From: Pseudomonadota bacterium | Lineage (GTDB): Bacteria > Myxococcota_A > UBA796 > CAJQPC01 | Reading direction: 5' to 3' | DNA: 35,464 bases | Assembly: GCA_024228935.1 (NCBI GenBank) | Contig: JAAESX010000102.1 | Span: forward strand, 1 to 35,464 | Shown here: positions 26,365 to 35,464 of the stretch, piece after piece | Position numbering within the stretch: position 1 is the stretch's first letter | How the letters are laid out: every line of letters starts with the position of its first letter | Notes under the pieces: generated by a model | The model's input: only the letters and a program-made list of their open reading frames with translations | What the model was told of the DNA's origin: nothing | Database searches by the model: none | Made by a program: the position numbers and the translations under genes

Positions 26365-26985
26365 TCAGCTCCCGAGGCGCGCGGTGATGCCAGCGATGGC
26401 ATCCTTCGTCGCGGCGACGTTCTTGTGGTCGAGGATGTCGTAGACGTTCAAGCCGGCGACCGGCAGGACCTTGACACCCGGGATGTTCCGAGCCGAGCGC
26501 AGGACGTTCTCGTCCTTCTCCGAGAGGATCAGGAGGAGTCCGTCGAACTCGAACGTGCTGAGCACGCCCGCGAAGGACTTCGTCTTTCCGTCGGTCTCGA
26601 AGGCGTCGAAGATGGTGAAGGAGTCCTCCTCCACCCGGCGGCTCAGGGCACTGCGGAGAGCAGCGGCGCGAACCTTCTTCGGCAGCTTGTGGCTGTGGTC
26701 GCGAGGCGTCGGCCCGAAGACCACACCACCGCCCCGCATGTGCGGAGCGCGGGTGGTGCCCTGGCGAGCGCGGCCGGTTCCCTTCTGACGGAAGGGCTTC
26801 CTTCCGCCACCCGAGACTTCGGCGCGACCCTTGACCTTGTGGGTACCCTGACGGCGCTTGGCCATCTGGTAGCGAACCATCGTGTAGAAGAGGTGTTCCT
26901 TGACCTCGGCGCCAAAGATGGCGTCGTCGAGGCTCAGGTCACCGACCTTCTCGCGGCTGGTGTTGTAGACGTCGATGGTGGGCAT
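26365..26985 (-). CDS. rplD: 50S ribosomal protein L4
   Basis: 206 residues. The tunnel loop [34 protein letters not shown] and [22 protein letters not shown] are typical. L4 also represses the S10 operon in enterobacteria. It starts 11 bp after rpsJ, so the rplC (L3) gene usually between them is missing here. Confidence 0.98.
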   Translation of the reverse strand: MPTIDVYNTSREKVGDLSLDDAIFGAEVKEHLFYTMVRYQMAKRRQGTHKVKGRAEVSGGGRKPFRQKGTGRARQGTTRAPHMRGGGVVFGPTPRDHSHKLPKKVRAAALRSALSRRVEEDSFTIFDAFETDGKTKSFAGVLSTFEFDGLLLILSEKDENVLRSARNIPGVKVLPVAGLNVYDILDHKNVAATKDAIAGITARLGS

Positions 26986-26996
26986 CGTTCAGTTCC

Positions 26997-27311
<315 letters not shown>

Positions 27312-27489
27312 GTGGATCGCTCCTGGATTCTTCTTCCGCGTCAGCCCACCGTTTGCGACCCTCGGGCCACAAGGTCCCGAAAACCGGGAGTCGGTGGATG
27401 TCTTCCAGCTTGTGCCGAAGGGCACGTACCAAGGCTGGATGACGGAACCACCGGCGTTTAGCCGGTTGGTTCTGGCAACGCCACTGAAT
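27312..27489 (-). other. 178-bp leader between fusA and rpsJ with two hairpins
   Basis: On the minus strand an imperfect stem GAACCAACCGGC/GCCGGTGGTTCC (about 27444-27472, loop TAAAC) and GTGCC-CTTC-GGCAC (27412-27425) follow the fusA stop. tuf often occupies this position but is absent. A leader controlling the S10 part of the block is plausible; no clear -35/-10 pair was found. Confidence 0.45.
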
Positions 27490-29496
27490 TCAGGCGGTCC
27501 CGAACTCGCGATCCGCCACCGCCCGAGGCATCACCTCGTACCGGGCCAGATCCATCGCGTACATGCCGCGGCCCTGGGTCAGCGACCGTAGCCGTGTGGC
27601 GTAGCCGAACATGCCTCCGAGTGGCACGAGCGCGACGATGCGATGCCGCCCAGCACGCACATCGATGGCCTCGACCCGAGCGCGACGCGAGCTGAGATCG
27701 CCGACGACCGATCCGACGAACTCCTCGGGGACGGACACCTCGGCGCGCATCAGCGGCTCGAGGACCTGGCTCCCGGTCTCCTCGAGGATCCGACCCACCG
27801 CCGCATGCGCGGCGATCCGGAATGCATGCTCGCTCGAGTCGACTGGATGGTGTGAGGCGCCGAGCAGCCGGACGCGGACGCCCGCAATCGGGAAGCCGGC
27901 CCGCAGCCCACGAGCAAGCCGCGCCTCGACCCCCTGTCGAACAGCGCGGACGAGGTCGGCCGGCAGCTCCGTCTCACCGGGTTCGAAGCCCGGCGAGTCG
28001 TGGGGCTCGAGGACCAGGTCGATCCGAGCGTACTGTCCCCGGCCCCCCACCACGCGGTCGTGGACGTGCTCGAGGCGGAACGCGTCCGTGACGGTCTCCC
28101 GGTACGCCACCTGCGGCCGGCCGAACCGGGCCTGGACCGAGAACTCGCGCTCGAGACGCGCTCGGGCGATCTCCAGATGGAGTTCGCCCATGCCGCACAG
28201 GATCGTCTGGCCGGTGTCTGGGTCGGTCCGGACGACGAGCGAGGGGTCTTCGGCCCGCAGGCGGGCCAGCGCGGCGCTGAGCCGTTGCTGGTCCTCGTCC
28301 GTCTCCGGCTCGACGGCCGCGTGGAGGACGGGCTCGGGGAACTCGATGGTCTCCAGCACGATGGGATGGGCCGGGTCGCAGAGCGTGTCGCCCGTCCCCG
28401 CGCCGATCCCGATGGCCGCGACGATGTCCCCCGCCACGAGTCGCGTGATGGGCTCTCGGTCCATCGCGTTCATCTGGTAGACGCGCCCCAGGCGGACCTT
28501 CTGGCCTGTGCGGGCGTTCATCACGGTCGTTCCCGCATCGATGGCGCCGCTGTACACCCGAAGGAAGGCGAGCACCCCGTGAGGCGGGTCGGCCTGCAGC
28601 TTGAACACCAGCGCCGCGAAGGGAGCCTCGGCGGAAGCGGGGCGCCCATCGCTCAGCGCAGGTCGATCCGTCGGCGCCGGCAGGTAGTCGATGACGGCGT
28701 CGAGCAGCAGCTGGACTCCCCGATTGCGGAAGGCGCTGCCACAGAGCGCCGGCACCATCCGACCGCCGACCACCGCACGCCGGGCCGCGGCCTGCAGCGC
28801 GCCCACATCGGGCTCCCCTTCTTCGAGGTAGAGCTCGAGCAGCTCGTCGTCGCTCTCGCACAGCGCGTCGATCAGGAGCTCGCGCTGCATCTCGACCTCG
28901 TCGACGAGTTCGTCCGGCACGGGGCCGCGGTCGAGCCGAACCCCCAGGTCGTCGCCGCCGTGCGTCACCGCCTGGCGCGACAACAGGTCGACCACGCCGA
29001 CGAAGTCCTCGCCCTCGCCGATCGGGATCTGGAACGCCCAGATGTTGGCGCCGAGTCGCGCCCGGACGTCCTCGACCGAGCGGTCGAACTCAGCGCCGAC
29101 CCGGTCCATCTTGTTGATGAACGCGAGACGCGGCACGCGATGCCGGTCCGCCTGTCGCCAGACGGTCTCGGACTGCGGCTGGACGCCCTCGACCCCACTG
29201 AACACTACGACCGCCCCATCGAGGACGCGAAGGGACCGCTCGACCTCGACGGTGAAGTCCACGTGGCCAGGGGTGTCGATGATGTTCACCACATGGTCCC
29301 GCCACTGCACCCGCGTGGCCGCCGACGTGATCGTGATCCCCCTCTCCTGCTCCTGCTCCATCCAGTCCATGACGGCGGTGCCGTCGTCCACCTCGCCGAG
29401 GCGCCAGGACACGCCCGTGTAGAACAGGATGCGCTCGGTCAGCGTCGTCTTCCCGGCGTCGATGTGCGCCAGGATTCCGATGTTGCGAACCGACAA
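27490..29496 (-). CDS. fusA: Translation elongation factor G, divergent form
   Basis: 668 residues from TTG 29496, with GGAG five bases upstream ([13 protein letters not shown]). E. coli EF-G has 704. G motifs AHIDAGKTT (10-18), DTPGH (74-78) and NKMD (128-131) are intact, as is switch [15 protein letters not shown]. Domain IV is shortened and altered: the usual IPGEYIPAV region reads [10 protein letters not shown], while GGRGQY and the tip loop [10 protein letters not shown] remain. The C-terminal [15 protein letters not shown] is normal. EF-G moves tRNA-mRNA during elongation and helps recycle ribosomes. It sits in the str operon position, yet its divergence resembles secondary EF-G types (spdEFG) known from spirochaetes, planctomycetes and deltaproteobacteria. 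Confidence 0.93.
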   Translation of the reverse strand: MSVRNIGILAHIDAGKTTLTERILFYTGVSWRLGEVDDGTAVMDWMEQEQERGITITSAATRVQWRDHVVNIIDTPGHVDFTVEVERSLRVLDGAVVVFSGVEGVQPQSETVWRQADRHRVPRLAFINKMDRVGAEFDRSVEDVRARLGANIWAFQIPIGEGEDFVGVVDLLSRQAVTHGGDDLGVRLDRGPVPDELVDEVEMQRELLIDALCESDDELLELYLEEGEPDVGALQAAARRAVVGGRMVPALCGSAFRNRGVQLLLDAVIDYLPAPTDRPALSDGRPASAEAPFAALVFKLQADPPHGVLAFLRVYSGAIDAGTTVMNARTGQKVRLGRVYQMNAMDREPITRLVAGDIVAAIGIGAGTGDTLCDPAHPIVLETIEFPEPVLHAAVEPETDEDQQRLSAALARLRAEDPSLVVRTDPDTGQTILCGMGELHLEIARARLEREFSVQARFGRPQVAYRETVTDAFRLEHVHDRVVGGRGQYARIDLVLEPHDSPGFEPGETELPADLVRAVRQGVEARLARGLRAGFPIAGVRVRLLGASHHPVDSSEHAFRIAAHAAVGRILEETGSQVLEPLMRAEVSVPEEFVGSVVGDLSSRRARVEAIDVRAGRHRIVALVPLGGMFGYATRLRSLTQGRGMYAMDLARYEVMPRAVADREFGTA

Positions 29497-29512
29497 GCGG
29501 ACTCCAGAGCAG

Positions 29513-29540
29513 GAAAGGGCACCCCGAGGGGTGCCCTTTC
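29513..29540 (-). other. Strong hairpin just upstream of fusA
   Basis: GAAAGGGCACCC - CTCG - GGGTGCCCTTTC on the minus strand is a 12-bp perfect stem with a CUCG tetraloop, between the rpsG stop (29562) and fusA start (29496). Only CTGC follows, so it is a poor terminator; an attenuator, processing signal or mRNA-stabilising structure that sets the rpsG/fusA ratio is possible. Confidence 0.6.
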
Positions 29541-29561
29541 GTAGCCGTAGGTAAGGGGTGC

Positions 29562-30032
29562 TTACCAGCGGTAGTGCGAGAACGCCTTGTTGGCCTCGGC
29601 CATGCGGTGCGTGTCTTCCTTCTTCTTCACGGCGTTTCCGCGACCGTGGGAAGCCTCGATGAGCTCGTTGGCGAGCTTGTCCCGCATCGTGCGGCCGCCG
29701 CGAGAGCGGGCGTACTGGATGACCCAGCGCATGGCCAGCGCCATGCGGCGGGAGGGACGAACCTCGATCGGCACCTGGTAGGTGGAACCACCGACTCGGC
29801 GGCTCTTGACCTCGACCACGGGCATCACGTTCTCGAGGGCGCGCTTGAAGACCTTCAGCGGATCCTCGCGCGTGCGCTCGTGGATGACATCGAAGGCACC
29901 GTAGACGATGGCTTCGGCAGTGGCCTTCTTGCCATCCTTCATCACGTTGTTCATGAACTTCGTGACGAGCTGATCCGCGTACTTCGGATCGGGGAGGACA
30001 GGGCGCTTCGGGACTTCGCGACGACGGGGCAT
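29562..30032 (-). CDS. rpsG: 30S ribosomal protein S7
   Basis: 156 residues. [38 protein letters not shown] and [18 protein letters not shown] are typical. S7 starts assembly of the 30S head and lies at the E site. It follows rpsL by 8 bp. Confidence 0.98.
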   Translation of the reverse strand: MPRRREVPKRPVLPDPKYADQLVTKFMNNVMKDGKKATAEAIVYGAFDVIHERTREDPLKVFKRALENVMPVVEVKSRRVGGSTYQVPIEVRPSRRMALAMRWVIQYARSRGGRTMRDKLANELIEASHGRGNAVKKKEDTHRMAEANKAFSHYRW

Positions 30033-30040
30033 ACCGCTTC

Positions 30041-30415
30041 CTACTTCTTCGGGCGCTTGGCGCCGTACTTGGAGCGGCCCTGGCGACGCGAGCTGACGCC
30101 CTGCGAGTCCAGCGTTCCGCGGATGATGTGGTAGCGGACACCCGGCAGGTCCTTCACACGACCGCCCCGAATCAGGACGGAGCTGTGCTCCTGCAGGTTG
30201 TGTCCCTCACCACCGATGTACGAGGTGACCTCGATGCCGTTGGTCAGGCGAACACGCGCGACCTTACGGAGCGCCGAGTTCGGCTTCTTGGGCGTGGTCG
30301 TGTAGACGCGCGTGCAAACGCCGCGCTTCTGGGGGCAGTTCTGAAGCGCGGGCGACTTTGACTTCGCCTTGAGCTTCTTCCGCCCCTTACGGACCAGCTG
30401 GTTGATGGTCGGCAT
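30041..30415 (-). CDS. rpsL: 30S ribosomal protein S12
   Basis: 124 residues, the E. coli length. [19 protein letters not shown] contains Lys43 and [13 protein letters not shown] contains Lys88 and Asp89, so the streptomycin-relevant positions have the wild-type residues. S12 sits in the decoding centre. It follows rpoC by 93 bp, joining the rpoBC and str operons. Confidence 0.98.
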   Translation of the reverse strand: MPTINQLVRKGRKKLKAKSKSPALQNCPQKRGVCTRVYTTTPKKPNSALRKVARVRLTNGIEVTSYIGGEGHNLQEHSSVLIRGGRVKDLPGVRYHIIRGTLDSQGVSSRRQGRSKYGAKRPKK

Positions 30416-30463
30416 TGAATTCCTCGAAAATGGTGCACCGTGGCTTCGTGAGCCCCGGTGAGA

Positions 30464-30493
30464 GCCGGCCGGATCTAATGGAATCCGACCGGC
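30464..30493 (-). other. Hairpin between rpoC and rpsL
   Basis: On the minus strand GCCGGTCGGAT - TCCATTAG - ATCCGGCCGGC forms an 11-bp stem with one G-U pair. The sequence after it is TCTCACC, without a T-run, so complete termination is unlikely. It may tune the step from RNA polymerase to ribosomal genes. Confidence 0.5.
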
Positions 30494-30508
30494 AAGTCAA
30501 ACAAAGGC

Positions 30509-35269
<4,761 letters not shown>

Positions 35270-35307
35270 GGGGACTCCTTACAAAGACGAATTGGGATGC
35301 GGGAAAA

Positions 35308-35464
35308 TCAGCTGCGAAGGATTTCGCGGTCCTCGATGAGGTCCACGTCCAGGGCGAGCGCCTGGAGTTCCTTCACGAGAACGTTGAAGGACTCGGGCAG
35401 GCCGGCCTCCAGGATGTTCTCGCCCTTGACGATCGACTCGTACATGCGAGTACGGCCGGTGACG
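35308..35464 (-). CDS. rpoB: RNA polymerase beta subunit, C-terminal end (partial)
   Basis: The last ~51 codons of RpoB, reading [18 protein letters not shown], then [20 protein letters not shown] and a tail ending DREILRS before TGA 35308-35310. [12 protein letters not shown] and [10 protein letters not shown] match the conserved C-terminus that docks to beta'. The rest lies beyond the window edge. It is followed by rpoC in the same direction. Confidence 0.96.
   Translation of the reverse strand, partial: VTGRTRMYESIVKGENILEAGLPESFNVLVKELQALALDVDLIEDREILRS

Noticed and set aside
29497..30141. N-terminal extension of EF-G to 883 residues
   Set aside because: The extra part is the wrong frame of rpsG plus the spacer. 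EF-G starts at the TTG with an SD, immediately before [10 protein letters not shown].

Overview
The window is GC-rich DNA from a bacterium, most likely a myxobacterium-like deltaproteobacterium (Myxococcota or a relative). This rests on the MopE-type 'DxDxDGD...CDGxDNDCDG' lipoprotein with a lamin-tail domain, the GC-rich codon use, and the gap-pgk-tpiA-secG-tRNA-Leu(GAG) order. The assignment is an inference, because no rRNA gene is present.

Layout. 1-260: 3' remnant of an IS481-type transposase. 267-2171 (-): secreted Ca/metal-binding-repeat lipoprotein. 2337-2411 (+): tRNA-Gly(GCC) with a promoter and terminator. 2425-6442 (-): a three-gene, overlapping operon encoding a GT-C-like membrane protein, a left-handed beta-helix protein and a GT2 glycosyltransferase, probably for cell-surface or lipid glycosylation. 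6443-6744: an AT-richer 302-bp spacer with three TTGTCCACA (DnaA-box-like) sites and paired ACTAT repeats. 6745-7185 (+): small lipoprotein. 7166-8785 (-): COG2509-like FAD dehydrogenase. 8903-12345 (+): gap, pgk, tpiA, secG, then tRNA-Leu(GAG). 12542-13000 (-): Fur-family regulator. 13081-35464 (-): one very large translation/transcription gene block, read from right to left: rpoB (C-terminus), rpoC, rpsL, rpsG, fusA, rpsJ, rplD, rplW, rplB, rpsS, rplV, rpsC, rplP, rpmC, rpsQ, rplN, rplX, rplE, rpsN, rpsH, rplF, rplR, rpsE, rpmD (broken), rplO, secY, adk, map, rpmJ, rpsM, rpsK, rpoA, rplQ.

The rpoBC, str, S10, spc and alpha operons are fused end to end, so RNA polymerase, ribosome, protein export (SecY) and N-terminal Met removal (Map) are made together. 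Against the usual order, tuf, rplC (L3), infA and rpsD (S4) are missing from their normal slots with tidy junctions. The L30 gene rpmD carries an in-frame TAG at codon 15 with the remaining sequence intact. RpoC carries an insertion of about 225 residues between the catalytic NADFDGD loop and the following conserved block. EF-G is short and divergent in domain IV.

No CRISPR array, phage or defence system was seen. The most unusual signals are the RpoC insertion, the rpmD nonsense codon, the missing r-protein genes, and the DnaA-box-bearing spacer at 6443-6744.
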